Positions 27,869 to 37,899 of a DNA stretch of 64,000 nucleotides are shown here, in pieces (the first letter of the stretch is position 1; each line of letters starts with the position of its first letter). Location: NCBI GenBank assembly GCA_025146925.1, contig CP102260.1, positions 945,001 through 1,009,000 of the forward strand, in the 5' to 3' direction. The notes under the pieces were generated by a model. It made no database searches. It was not told the origin of the DNA and worked only from the letters and a program-made list of their open reading frames with translations. Both the position numbers and the translations under genes were made by a program. The stretch is from [Bacteroides] pectinophilus (GTDB lineage Bacteria; Bacillota; Clostridia; Lachnospirales; Lachnospiraceae).

Positions 27869-28406
27869 CTGTGTATGGAACGTGTTTGCAGATGCAATAA
27901 TACCAATTGGGGTTGCTATATTTGGTGTGTATGTGGCAGAACATTATGCAAGAAAAAGAGACTGGAAACAAAAACAAATTGAAATACAGATTGATTATTT
28001 AAAAAGAGAAATTGAATATTTAACTGAAATGGAAAATGGGGTTATATCTGTCACAAGACTAGTCGATAAATGTTTGATAACTCGTGATACAGATAAAAAA
28101 GTTGAAATATATAATTTGGTAATGGGACGATTAAGTGAATTAAATATAAAAAGTCTTTCTGTGTATTATGAGCTTGATTGTTATAATAAAGCAATGAATT
28201 TGGAAATAGATATTGAAAAATATAAAAATTCAATTGGAACGTGTATCAGTAATTTTAAAAAAATGTGTGATAGTTGCCTACAAGAACCGAATAAAGAATT
28301 GTCTGAAGATAAAATAAATAATGAAATTAGTATTGTTAAGAATGAAATAGAGTGTGCTATCGAGAAGATTACAAATAAAATGGTGGAGTATTTAAAAGTA
28401 GAGTAA
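27861..28406 (+). CDS. Membrane-anchored coiled-coil protein in the defence operon
   Basis: 181 residues from ATG 27861, with GGAGGTG six bases before it. One hydrophobic helix near the N-terminus (VFADAIIPIGVAIFGVYVA) is followed by a lysine/glutamate-rich helical region (about residues 30-180) predicted by eye to form coiled coil. No known domain. It overlaps the DUF4391 stop and is followed by the methylase gene 33 bases later. It is not part of the usual helicase-DUF4391-Mod-Res set that I know, so it may be an added effector or passenger. Confidence 0.6.
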   Translation: MISCVWNVFADAIIPIGVAIFGVYVAEHYARKRDWKQKQIEIQIDYLKREIEYLTEMENGVISVTRLVDKCLITRDTDKKVEIYNLVMGRLSELNIKSLSVYYELDCYNKAMNLEIDIEKYKNSIGTCISNFKKMCDSCLQEPNKELSEDKINNEISIVKNEIECAIEKITNKMVEYLKVE

Positions 28407-28438
28407 TTTTGATATATTACGAATGGAGAATATAAAAT

Positions 28439-30004
28439 ATGAATAATAAAGTACCACAGCAGATTAATGATATCGTTGGAGATAATGTAAAGAAACTTGC
28501 TCAGTTATTCCCATCTGTTGTAAAGGATGGAGAGGTTGATTTTGAAGCCTTAAAAGAAGAACTTGGACAGTATGAGGAAGTAGGAAGCGAAAAGTATGAG
28601 CTTACTTGGGCAGGAAAAAAGAATGCAAAAAGGATTGCTCAGGAAGATGTTATTGGAAGAACACTAAAATTTATTCCAGAGGATAGTAAGGATGCAGATA
28701 CTACAGAGAACCTCTATATTGAAGGGGATAATCTGGAAGTGTTGAAGCTACTTAGACAGAATTATTATGGTGCCATCAAGATGATTTATATAGATCCACC
28801 ATATAATACTGGAAATGATTTTGTTTATAATGATTCATTTGAAATGAGTGAGAGTGAAAGCAATATAGTAGAAGGCACCATAAGTGTAGTTGGCGAAAAA
28901 TATGTGATTAATAGTGCATCGACAAATAAATATCATGCTAAATGGCTAAGTATGTTATATTCAAGATTAAAGATTGCAAAAGATTTATTGAGTGATGATG
29001 GAATTATCTCGATTAGTATTGATGAGCATGAATTTGAAAATTTAATTAAATTATGTAAAGAAGTTTTTGGGGAGCAGAATTATATCGGATCTATAGTAGT
29101 AAAAAGCAATCCACGAGGTTCCATGTCTACAGCAGAATTGGCAAGTTTGCATGAATATCTCGTGCTATTTGCAAAAAGTAGGAATGATGTAAATATAATA
29201 GGTCATGCTTTATCTGAGAATATGTTATCAGAATATAAGTATGAAGATGCTGGAGGAAAATATCGTTTACTCGGATTGAGAATGAGAGGAGGATTTTGGA
29301 GAAGGAGTGAGAGGCCTAATCTTTATTTCCCTATATATGTCAATCCTAATACAGGGGGAGTGTCATTGAAAAAGAATTATGAATTTCCAGAAGAAGCACT
29401 TCCAATTCAGCCATCGACTATGGAAGATGGAACTTGGAGATGGAGTAAAGATAAAATATTATTAAACAGTGATCAGATAATAGGAAGGCAAGTCTCTAGG
29501 CAAGGAGAGCTTGAATGGGATATATTTCAAAAAGATTATCTTAGTAGAGGTGAAACAAGAAGGACTAAGGCAAAAAGTATTTGGGATGAGAGTGAAATAA
29601 ATTATCAAAATGGTACGGAGGAAGTAAAGAGGCTGTTAGGAAAAGCAGGAGTTTTTGACTATTCAAAGCCAGTTTTTTTAATCAAACAAATAATGAATAT
29701 GTTAGACTTGAATAACGGGGATATTGTTTTGGATTTCTTTTCAGGTGCAGCAACTACGGCTCAAGCGGTATTTGAGTATAATATTGAAAATAACGCTCAA
29801 TTGTTTTTTGGATTAGTTCAACTGCCAGAATTATGTGATGAGAAGACAGAGGCATATAAAAGTGGGTATACGAATATTTGCGAAATTGGAAAAGAACGCA
29901 TTCGTAGAGCAGGAGATAAAATAAAATCAGAGCATCCAGATGCAGATATAGATATTGGGTTTAAAGTATTTAGAACTGCTGATACCAATATCAAATGGAA
30001 TTAG
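28439..30004 (+). CDS. mod: Type III-like DNA methyltransferase (Mod), C-terminus missing
   Basis: 521 residues. The amino-methyltransferase motif IV is DPPYNTGNDF (119-128) and motif I is VLDFFSGAATTAQAV (about 427-441); this order marks the beta class used by type III Mod subunits, mostly N6-adenine. The target recognition region lies between. The usual end includes KVFRTADTNIKWN followed by about 100 more residues. Here a stop comes right after WN, at the point where the next gene is itself cut, so both ends look deleted. Methylation may survive because the catalytic core and central recognition region are complete. Confidence 0.85.
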   Translation: MNNKVPQQINDIVGDNVKKLAQLFPSVVKDGEVDFEALKEELGQYEEVGSEKYELTWAGKKNAKRIAQEDVIGRTLKFIPEDSKDADTTENLYIEGDNLEVLKLLRQNYYGAIKMIYIDPPYNTGNDFVYNDSFEMSESESNIVEGTISVVGEKYVINSASTNKYHAKWLSMLYSRLKIAKDLLSDDGIISISIDEHEFENLIKLCKEVFGEQNYIGSIVVKSNPRGSMSTAELASLHEYLVLFAKSRNDVNIIGHALSENMLSEYKYEDAGGKYRLLGLRMRGGFWRRSERPNLYFPIYVNPNTGGVSLKKNYEFPEEALPIQPSTMEDGTWRWSKDKILLNSDQIIGRQVSRQGELEWDIFQKDYLSRGETRRTKAKSIWDESEINYQNGTEEVKRLLGKAGVFDYSKPVFLIKQIMNMLDLNNGDIVLDFFSGAATTAQAVFEYNIENNAQLFFGLVQLPELCDEKTEAYKSGYTNICEIGKERIRRAGDKIKSEHPDADIDIGFKVFRTADTNIKWN

Positions 30005-32694
30005 CTGACCATTTCAAGAGACTTTACAACATTGATATTGGTAAGCATAGCTTTATTTATGACAGTAAAAACCCAAAGCAAATCAGTTCAAAGTTAGTTG
30101 AGAGTAATGATTTAAGCATTTGTGTGTTAAATATTCAGGCATTTAATAAAGATACAAATATACTTAGGAAAACAGATGAGTATGAGCAAAATCTTTGGGA
30201 AGATATCAAATATATCAAGCCGATTGTAATTATTGACGAGCCACAAAAGATTGAAGGTACTGCAAAGAAAAAGTCAAAATCTTTAGTTGCTATTGAAGAA
30301 TTAAAGCCACTTTTTACTTTGCGTTATTCTGCTACGCACAAGCAGTTATACAATCAGATTTATAAACTGGATTCCTATGCAGCATATCAGAAGGATTTAG
30401 TTAAAAAGATTGTTGTTAAGACAGTCTATGGGGTGATTCCAAAGGATTATCCATATGTCAGATATCTTGCATTTACTTCCGATTTGAAAGCAAAGATTGA
30501 GATATTTTCGCAAGATCAAGGTGGAACAATCAGATTTAAAACTTTCAATGTAGGTGGCGGAGCATCTCTTGAAGAATTATCGGGTGGTTTATCTCAGTAT
30601 AAGGATTATCGCATTGCAGAGGAACCTCATAAATTAAAGCCATTGTCAGTTGCTACTAAGGAAGGATTCTTTGGTCTGGAGCTTGGACACAGTAATCATG
30701 AGATAGAGAAGAATGAGGCTGTGCGAATTCAAATAAGATTAGCGATACAGAACCATTTCACAAAACAGCTCAACATTATTCGTTCAGGTAGGAAAATCAA
30801 GGCTTTAACATTATTCTTTATCGATGCTGTAGATAAGGTGCGTGATGATTCAGCTCCTGATGGAAGAGGCGAGTATCTGCGTATTTTTGATGAAGAGTAC
30901 AAAAAGTATGTAACAACTCATGCGCATGAGCTGGAAATGAATAAAGAATATTTTCCAGACTACATGAACGTACAGGCTGTAAGAGAGGGATATTTTGCCA
31001 GAGACAAGAAGAATAATGCGGTAGATGTTGAAGGTTGGGATTCATCTTTAGACGATAGCGATGTGAAACTAAAGGCAAAGTCACAAGAAGATATTGATAG
31101 AGGTATCAGTCTTATTCTTGAAAAGAAGGATGAATTGATTTCATTTGAGGAACCTCTTGCGTTTATCTTTTCACATTCTGCATTGAGAGAAGGATGGGAT
31201 AATCCAAACGTGTTTACACTTTGTACGTTAAAAGCTGGCGGTTCTGATATTGCTAAAAAACAGGAGATTGGTCGAGGATTAAGATTGCCGGTTGACAACA
31301 CAGGTAATCGTTGTATTGATCGTAGAATTAATGAATTGACTGTAATAGCAAATGATTATTATGACCATTTTGCATCTGCACTTCAGAAGGATTTCAATGA
31401 TAATATGCATTTTGTCAAGGATGAGGTTACTGCTGATATTTTGATTGAAACATTAAAATCGGCAGGAATGCCAGAGGAGAAAATCAGTCCTAAACTGGTG
31501 GATACACTTAAGGAAGAACTGGTGTCTGTCGGAGTGATGAATACAGACAATGTGCTGAAGGGTTCTTCACAGCAGATAACAAAAACTCTGGATAATATGG
31601 TGTTTGTTGATGATACCTTGAATGAGCATGCACAACTGATTAAGCAACAGTTCAAGGAACTGATGGTTCAGAAAGGTACCAGAAAGATTGAGATTACAAA
31701 TGGTGATAATGCTCCATATGATAATGGTGTTAGAGCCTATGTGACGCAAGGTGAGTTTGAAAAGATATATCTTGGACTTCGCAAGAATCTTATGCAGCGT
31801 TCTATTTATAAATTTAAGATTGACAAGGACAAGTTTATAGATGACTGTACTTTTCAGATTAATCAGTCTTTATTATTCAAGAAAGCAAAGAATGAATACA
31901 AGGTTGAAACGGGTAGAGCAAAATTTAATACATCGCAGATGTTTGTAATGGAAGAGTTAGCTTATGGCGATAAGGAGCTGGAAGTGGAAATTACTTCTGA
32001 TCCAAAATCTGATTTTGAAATTGCAAATTTTATAATGTATCATACAATGTTACCTAGACTTGCAATTTTCAAGATTTTGCAGGGAGTTACTAAACGTGAG
32101 TTGCTTAATAATCAGGATATTTTGGATGAAGTGACTCAGTTAATCAAAGGAATTCTTAATGATACAAAGGCTTCCAATATTACTTCTTATGAAGTGATAA
32201 ACGGATATGAATTAGATGAGCGAAATATCTTTGAGCTTGATACCATTACAGAGGCAGATTTCGAGCAGGAATGGAGAGTGTTCAAAGCAAAATCTGACAG
32301 AAGTTCTGCGATGAATGAATATTACAAGCTTGATAGTGAAGGTGAGTCAAAGTTTGCTCATAAGCTGGAGAATAATGAGAATGTTTTACTTTTTACAAAG
32401 CTGAAAAAGGGTGGATTTGTAATAGATACACCATATGGTAATTACAGCCCTGACTGGGCGGTAGTATGTCGTAAGGAGGCTTTGAAAGACCCATCAATCG
32501 GAATATATTTCATCGTTGAAACAAAAGCAGGTAAGACATGGGCTGACCTGACTGATGTGGAAAAGAACAAGATTCATTGCGGAGAACTTCACTTCAAAGC
32601 TGTATCCGATGATACCAAGTTTGATTGGGTAAATGGCTATGAGGATTTTGTAAATAAGTTTGGGGTTGCTGATTCTAACATGGAGGATTTATAA
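29995..32694 (+). pseudogene. res: Type III-like Res subunit lacking the N-terminal Walker A part
   Basis: 899 residues. The first residues, LADHFKRLYNIDIGKHSFIY, correspond to an internal stretch of Res proteins. The missing part (about 120-150 residues) carries the Q motif and Walker A; no GKT/GKS P-loop exists in the frame's motor region. Motif II IIDEPQKIEG, SAT box (RYSATHK), ALREGWDNPNVF and QEIGRGLRLPVD are present, as is the C-terminal PD-(D/E)xK-type nuclease YSPDWAVVC...FIVETKAG. It overlaps mod by 10 bases. Without Walker A it should not hydrolyse ATP. Called a pseudogene because of this loss, though the frame is otherwise intact. Confidence 0.82.
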
Positions 32695-32703
32695 ACATGG
32701 TAG

Positions 32704-32925
32704 ATGTATTCAATGATTGAGGCTGATTATCTTATGGAAAATAAAATGGAAAGCAGAAATTTATTTTTATCAAATGATGATGGAGATAAATATATCTGTC
32801 GTTCGTTTTTTCCAGAAGAAAAGATGGATTATTCAAAGAATCAGGCATCATGGATACTTATTTATAAGAAAAAGACAGATTTAATAACAGAAACAGAGAC
32901 AGTTCTTCACAATAGATTAAAATAA
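32704..32925 (+). CDS. Small hypothetical protein behind res
   Basis: A frame of up to 73 residues (possible starts at 32704, 32713 and 32734). It reads MESRNLFLSNDDGDKYICRS near its start and ends TVLHNRLK. I recognise no family. The ribosome site is weak. It lies just before the operon's terminator, so it is either a small last gene or a remnant. Confidence 0.35.
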   Translation: MYSMIEADYLMENKMESRNLFLSNDDGDKYICRSFFPEEKMDYSKNQASWILIYKKKTDLITETETVLHNRLK

Positions 32926-32937
32926 TATATTTTTATA

Positions 32938-32972
32938 AGCCATTTGGACTAACGATCCATATGGCTATTTTT
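32938..32972 (+). terminator. Terminator of the defence operon
   Basis: AGCCAT (32938-32943) and GGA pair with TCC and ATGGCT (32961-32966), followed by ATTTTT. The stem is imperfect but the tail is good. Confidence 0.65.
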
Positions 32973-33042
32973 ATGCTCCAATAATTACTTATATAACTAC
33001 TTATACATACATGATAAAAAATATCACTAAGCACTCTTTGCG

Positions 33043-33121
33043 TTGACAACAGTAACTTTTAAACATAAAATAACACTGTTATTATAACGGCGTTACGTTA
33101 ATGCCATTATATAGGCGCCGT
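33043..33121 (+). promoter_or_regulatory. Promoter and operator palindromes upstream of tetR
   Basis: TTGACA (33043-33048) and TAAAAT (33065-33070) with a 16-base spacer. The palindrome AATAAC-ACT-GTTATT (33068-33082) overlaps the -10 box, and AACGGCG/CGCCGTT arms lie at 33085-33091 and 33115-33121. Either could be the binding site of the TetR protein encoded 75 bases downstream; autoregulation is inferred. Confidence 0.55.
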
Positions 33122-33196
33122 TATGCTGAAAGGTTTGCGGTAGCATTATTTTGACTGCGGAGAAATACTCACGCATACTGAAAGGGAATACCATAT

Positions 33197-33799
33197 ATGA
33201 GAAAAGAGGCAGCAGGTGTTACGGAAAAGCTTATAGCGAGCGCAAAGAAGGAATTCCTTGAACATGGTTTTCACGATGCAAGTCTAAGAAGAATATCGTC
33301 AGACAGCGGAGTAAGCACCAATTCAATATATACACGCTTCGGAGATAAGAGCGGCCTGTTTACTGCGATTGTAAAGGACGCCGCAGACGGACTTATGGAG
33401 ATATATCTTGACAGTGTCAGCAAAGCGGCAGACTCACATGATGTTGACAAGGCTGTGCATGAAGGCGAGAGAGGAACTTACAGTGTGCTTGAATATGTAT
33501 ATAAGCATTTGGATGAGTTCAGGCTGATATTCTGTCACTCGGAAGGTACAGAGTACGAAGGTTACTTCGATGAGCTTGCACGGATTGAAGAGGAGTATTA
33601 CCTGGAGTTTGCAAAGCAATATTCAGATGGCAGTCATAAAGTCGATGAATTTTTCATCCATGTATATTGCAGAAACGGATGGCAGTATATTTGTGAGCTT
33701 ATTGAACATGGCAAAAGCTTTGAGCAGGCATGTGAATTCATGGAGAATGTAAGGCTGTTTAACAGTGCGGGCTGGAAGGCTGTATTTGGGATTATGTGA
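33197..33799 (+). CDS. TetR family transcriptional regulator
   Basis: 200 residues. The N-terminal helix-turn-helix is LRRISSDSGVSTNSIYTRFGDKSG-like (about residues 26-48), followed by GLFTAIVKDAAD, as in TetR/AcrR regulators. The C-terminal ligand domain has no assignable ligand. It is followed 121 bases downstream by a two-gene ABC exporter on the same strand, so it most likely represses that exporter and itself, with release by a transported compound. Confidence 0.9.
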   Translation: MRKEAAGVTEKLIASAKKEFLEHGFHDASLRRISSDSGVSTNSIYTRFGDKSGLFTAIVKDAADGLMEIYLDSVSKAADSHDVDKAVHEGERGTYSVLEYVYKHLDEFRLIFCHSEGTEYEGYFDELARIEEEYYLEFAKQYSDGSHKVDEFFIHVYCRNGWQYICELIEHGKSFEQACEFMENVRLFNSAGWKAVFGIM

Positions 33800-33920
33800 T
33801 ATCAGATATATAAAAGAAGGCAGTAGCAATGCTGCCTAAAAAAATGATAATAGGTTAGACACAACTAACTTATTGATATATTTTATCAGCACAACAAAAA
33901 TAATAGTAAAGGAGAGGACT

Positions 33921-35711
33921 ATGAAAACAAAAAAACAAAGCGCTCTGTCAAGACTCATGGACATAGCCGGAGAACATAAATATCTGGTGTATCTGTCATG
34001 GATTCTTGCAGTTCTCAGTGCATGGATTGCACTTGTTCCTTTTTATGATGTGTGGCGCATCATAAAGGAAATACTGGAGGTAAAACCTGATTATGCCAAC
34101 GCAACGCATATAACAGCATATGGATGGAAGGCTGTAGGCTTTGCCCTGCTGGCAATGGCGGCATACATAGCGGCGCTTATGTGCTCACATAAGGCGGCAT
34201 TCCGTGTGCAGTCCAATATGAGAGTAAGCATGATGGAACATATCATGAAGCTTCCGTTGGGATATGTCGAGTCTCAGGGAACGGGTAAGATACGCAAGGT
34301 TGTTAACGATTCAAGTGCGGCAACAGAGACATTTATCGCACATAACCTGCCTGATAAGGCAGTGTCGGCCGCCACACCCGTAGGACTGCTTGTAATGATG
34401 ATGGTATTTGACTGGAGACTCGGACTTATTAGTCTTATACCGGCGGCTATTGCATTTATACTGATGGGAACACTGATGATGGGCCCTAAGATGGCTGAGG
34501 ATATGAAGCAGTACCAGAATTCGCTTGAAACAATGTCGGCAGAGGCAGTTGAGTATGTACGCGGAATTCCGGTCGTAAAGACATTCGGACAGACCGTATT
34601 TTCATTTAAACGCTTTAAGGCGGCGATAGACGATTATGAGAAATGGACACTTGACTATACTAAAAGCATGATGCTTCCTATGACAGGCTTTACAACAGCA
34701 TCTAACGGAATATTTGCGGCACTGATTATAGCAGCTTATACGCTTGGCGGCAATCAGATAACAACACAGTTTGCACTTAATCTTATTTTCTACATACTTA
34801 TTACATCAACGCTTACAACAACGTTAATGAAGGTTGCGTATGCAGGCGAGTCACAGATGATTGTTGAGGATGCACTTAACAGAATGGATGGAATATTTGC
34901 AGTATCACCGCTTCCACAGTCAGACAAAAAAAGCATTCCGAAGGATTCTTCAATAAGCATTGAAAACGTAACATTTGCGTATGATGAGTCCAAGGATAAT
35001 GCAATTGACGGAATAACGATGCATGTAAAGGCGGGAGAGCATGTGGCGCTGGTAGGTCCGTCCGGAGGCGGTAAGACAACACTTGCTTCGCTTATTGCAA
35101 GATTCTGGGATGTTAAGTCGGGAAGCATCAGGCTTGGAGATGCTGATGTAAAGGATATTGACGCAAAAGAGCTTATGAATCAGGTTTCGTATGTATTTCA
35201 GGACAGTAAGCTTCTTAAGATGAGTATCCTTGAAAATGTAAGAATGGGAAGGCCATATGCCGGTGATGATGAGGTTATGAAAGCACTTCAGGCTGCACAG
35301 TGCATGGACATAATTGAGAAATTTCCGGATGGCGTCAATACCGTAATAGGTTCAAATGGAATATATGTATCGGGCGGAGAGGCACAGAGACTTTCAATTG
35401 CAAGAGCTTTTCTTAAAAATGCACCGGTACTGATACTTGACGAGGCAACAGCATTTGCAGATCCTGATAATGAGAGGCTTGTGCAGAAAGCGTTTGAGAA
35501 TCTTGCCAAAGATAAGACCGTAATTATGATTGCACACAGACTGTCAACAGTGACAGATGCAGACTGCATATATGTACTTAAAGACGGCAGGATAGCAGAG
35601 AGCGGAACACATGATGAGCTTACGGCAAAGAACGGAATATATACACACATGTGGAATGAATATAACAAATCTGTTAACTGGCAGGTGGGAAGGAACGGTG
35701 AAAAATCATGA
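33921..35711 (+). CDS. ABC exporter half-transporter, subunit 1
   Basis: 596 residues. An N-terminal membrane domain of about six helices is followed by a nucleotide-binding domain: Walker A GPSGGGKTT, Q-loop YVFQDSKLL, signature VSGGEAQRLSIARAF, Walker B VLILDEATAFADPDNE and H-loop AHRLS. ATG 33921 is chosen because GGAGAGGA lies just before it. Both ATP motifs look functional. The FADP after Walker B resembles the siderophore/peptide exporter subgroup. It pairs with the next gene, whose ATG overlaps its stop (ATGA), as a heterodimer. The substrate is unknown. Confidence 0.9.
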   Translation: MKTKKQSALSRLMDIAGEHKYLVYLSWILAVLSAWIALVPFYDVWRIIKEILEVKPDYANATHITAYGWKAVGFALLAMAAYIAALMCSHKAAFRVQSNMRVSMMEHIMKLPLGYVESQGTGKIRKVVNDSSAATETFIAHNLPDKAVSAATPVGLLVMMMVFDWRLGLISLIPAAIAFILMGTLMMGPKMAEDMKQYQNSLETMSAEAVEYVRGIPVVKTFGQTVFSFKRFKAAIDDYEKWTLDYTKSMMLPMTGFTTASNGIFAALIIAAYTLGGNQITTQFALNLIFYILITSTLTTTLMKVAYAGESQMIVEDALNRMDGIFAVSPLPQSDKKSIPKDSSISIENVTFAYDESKDNAIDGITMHVKAGEHVALVGPSGGGKTTLASLIARFWDVKSGSIRLGDADVKDIDAKELMNQVSYVFQDSKLLKMSILENVRMGRPYAGDDEVMKALQAAQCMDIIEKFPDGVNTVIGSNGIYVSGGEAQRLSIARAFLKNAPVLILDEATAFADPDNERLVQKAFENLAKDKTVIMIAHRLSTVTDADCIYVLKDGRIAESGTHDELTAKNGIYTHMWNEYNKSVNWQVGRNGEKS

Positions 35712-37441
35712 CAGAAAAGCTTAAGCATAAATATGCTCTTTCGGATAAGGGTGCTCATGATATGATGCGCGCATTTGCTGCGGTTACAATCGCCAATCTT
35801 GTATTGATGCTTCCGGTTGGACTTTTGTATGTGCTTTCTTCATACCTGATTGAAGGAAGCCTGCCGCAGGATAAGAAAATGTTCTTTATCGCCGGTACTG
35901 TCGCAGTACTTGTGCTTATAATACTTACAACATTATTCCAGTACAGGTCAACCTTCCTTTCTACATATGTAGAGAGCGGTGTAAGACGAAGAATGCTGGC
36001 AGAGAAGCTGAGAAAGCTTCCTTTATCGTTTTTTGGCAAGAAGGATCTTTCAGACCTTACCAACACAATTATGTCAGACTGTGCGCTTATAGAGACGGCA
36101 AGCTCACACTGGATTCCTGAGCTTGTGGGAGCATTTGCATCAACGACAGTAATTGTAATAAGTCTGTTCTTCTTTGAATGGCGTATGGCACTTGCGGCTG
36201 TATGGGTTGTCCCGATTGCATTTTTTATAGTTCTTTATTCAAAAAAGGTAATGGATAAGGCACATAATAAGACTATTGAATACAGACTTGCATGTCTTGA
36301 CGGCATACAGGAGGGGCTTGAGACAATCAGGGATCTGCGTTCCAACAATATGACGGAAGAATATATGTCCGGTCTTAATGTAAAGATTAAAAACGTTGAG
36401 AAACATGCGATTGTAGCGGAATTTGCCAATGCGGCATTTGTGTGCTCGGCACAGATGATTCTCAAAATCGGTATCGGAACGGTCTGTGTTGTCGGAGGTT
36501 CGCTGCTTGTAAAGGGTGAAATCAGCGTACTTACATTTTTTATGTTCCTTCTTGTGGTTACGAGAATGTATGAACCGTTGCAGATTTCACTCCAGAATCT
36601 GTCAGCAATAATAAGCATTAATAAGAACTGTGAGAGAATGGATGAGATACTTTCGCATGATGAGCAGACAGGAAAAGAAATCCTTGATAATAAAGGATAT
36701 GATATTACTTTTGATCATGTTTCATTTGCGTATAAGAAGGGTGAGCAGATACTGAAGGATGTCAGCTTTACGGCGAAGCAGGGAGAGGTTACGGCACTTA
36801 TCGGCCCGTCAGGAGGCGGTAAGACAACGATATCAAGGCTTGCTGCAAGATTCTGGGACAATGATGGAGGCAGGATTACTGTCGGTGGAATGAATGTATC
36901 TGAGATTGACCCTGAGAAACTTCTGTCGCTGTATTCAATTGTTTTCCAGGATGTAACACTGTTCAATAACACTGTAATGGAGAATATCCGTATAGGTAAG
37001 AAGGATGCAGCTGACGAAGAGGTAATGAATGCGGCAAGACTTGCCAACTGTATTGATTTTGTTGAGAAGCTTCCGGATGGCTGGAATACGATGATAGGCG
37101 AGAATGGATCGGAGCTTTCGGGCGGTGAGAGACAGAGAATATCAATTGCAAGAGCATTTCTTAAGAATGCACCAATCATACTTATGGATGAAGCCACAGC
37201 ATCACTTGATGTAGATAATGAATCGGCAATTCAGGAATCAATATCAAAGCTGATCAGTGATAAGACTGTTCTTATAATTGCGCACCGAATGAGAACTGTA
37301 GATGGGGTTGACAGAATAGTTGTTCTTAAAGGTGGAACTGTGGCTGAGCAGGGCACTCCAAAGCAGCTTAAGGCGCAGAACGGAATATACAGACATATGG
37401 TGGATATGCAGCTCGCATCGGAGCAGTGGAAATACTGTTAA
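35708..37441 (+). CDS. ABC exporter half-transporter, subunit 2
   Basis: 577 residues, the same architecture as the preceding subunit: six membrane helices, then Walker A GPSGGGKTT, signature LSGGERQRISIARAF, Walker B IILMDEATASLDVD and AHRMR. Both subunits keep a canonical catalytic glutamate, so this heterodimer may have two working ATP sites. The gene overlaps the previous one by four bases. Probable control is by the TetR protein upstream. Confidence 0.9.
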   Translation: MTEKLKHKYALSDKGAHDMMRAFAAVTIANLVLMLPVGLLYVLSSYLIEGSLPQDKKMFFIAGTVAVLVLIILTTLFQYRSTFLSTYVESGVRRRMLAEKLRKLPLSFFGKKDLSDLTNTIMSDCALIETASSHWIPELVGAFASTTVIVISLFFFEWRMALAAVWVVPIAFFIVLYSKKVMDKAHNKTIEYRLACLDGIQEGLETIRDLRSNNMTEEYMSGLNVKIKNVEKHAIVAEFANAAFVCSAQMILKIGIGTVCVVGGSLLVKGEISVLTFFMFLLVVTRMYEPLQISLQNLSAIISINKNCERMDEILSHDEQTGKEILDNKGYDITFDHVSFAYKKGEQILKDVSFTAKQGEVTALIGPSGGGKTTISRLAARFWDNDGGRITVGGMNVSEIDPEKLLSLYSIVFQDVTLFNNTVMENIRIGKKDAADEEVMNAARLANCIDFVEKLPDGWNTMIGENGSELSGGERQRISIARAFLKNAPIILMDEATASLDVDNESAIQESISKLISDKTVLIIAHRMRTVDGVDRIVVLKGGTVAEQGTPKQLKAQNGIYRHMVDMQLASEQWKYC

Positions 37442-37538
37442 AAATGCATTATAAATGCCAATAAATATTTGTTTTGGGTATTGTATTTTCTCCGGTTTGA
37501 CAGTAAGATAGTTAAGTATTCAAAGATTGGAGAAAGAT

Positions 37539-37703
37539 ATGAAGAAGAAACAAATCGGAATGCTTATATTTATCGCACTGATTGCGGTACTTTGCATTAT
37601 ATCATTCAGAACACCGGGGACGATTGCAGATTCTGAGAGTTACAGATGTGCGGCTTATTCAACAATATTGTCACTGCTGCTGGGGCTGCTGCTCATGTAT
37701 TAA
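37539..37703 (+). CDS. Short membrane segment protein, probably truncated by deletion
   Basis: ATG 37539 (GGAGAAAG upstream) codes MKKKQIGMLIFIALIAVLCI, a clear signal-anchor or signal peptide, then about 30 further residues with a second hydrophobic end, and stops at 37703. From 37678 the same DNA, in another frame, codes a ferredoxin end. The likely reading is that the N-terminus of a membrane or exported protein has been joined by a deletion to the ferredoxin gene, and the hydrophobic end is a frame-shifted reading of it. The original gene cannot be named. Confidence 0.5.
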   Translation: MKKKQIGMLIFIALIAVLCIISFRTPGTIADSESYRCAAYSTILSLLLGLLLMY

Positions 37704-37872
37704 GGAATGCCACTTTGATGCGATAGGTCTCTATCTTGGAGCTGATATGGGAGGAATGGGAAGTGTCATGACAGTTAATTCCAAGGGACAGTTTCTTAAC
37801 TGGAATATCCATAAGACAGACGGAAGCACAGAGACAATAGTTATTGATAAGAAAGAATCTAATAAATATTAA
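37678..37872 (+). pseudogene. C-terminal fragment of a 4Fe-4S ferredoxin-like protein (APS reductase beta type)
   Basis: The frame codes CWGCCSCIKECHFDAI, then YLGADMGGMGS, and ends DKKESNKY, the C-terminal half of the ferredoxin subunit that accompanies adenylylsulfate reductase in cysD/cysN loci. The first 4Fe-4S motif and the start are missing, and no APS reductase alpha gene is present upstream. The fragment ends 27 bases before cysD. A deletion with its right end near 37665-37678 would explain both losses. Confidence 0.75.
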
Positions 37873-37899
37873 ATTATACTTCGCAGGGAGGAATTATTA

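Noticed and set aside
37582-37677. A complete ferredoxin gene starting at TTG 37582
   Set aside because: The first 4Fe-4S motif is absent and the first 32 codons do not resemble the family; only the part from 37678 is homologous.
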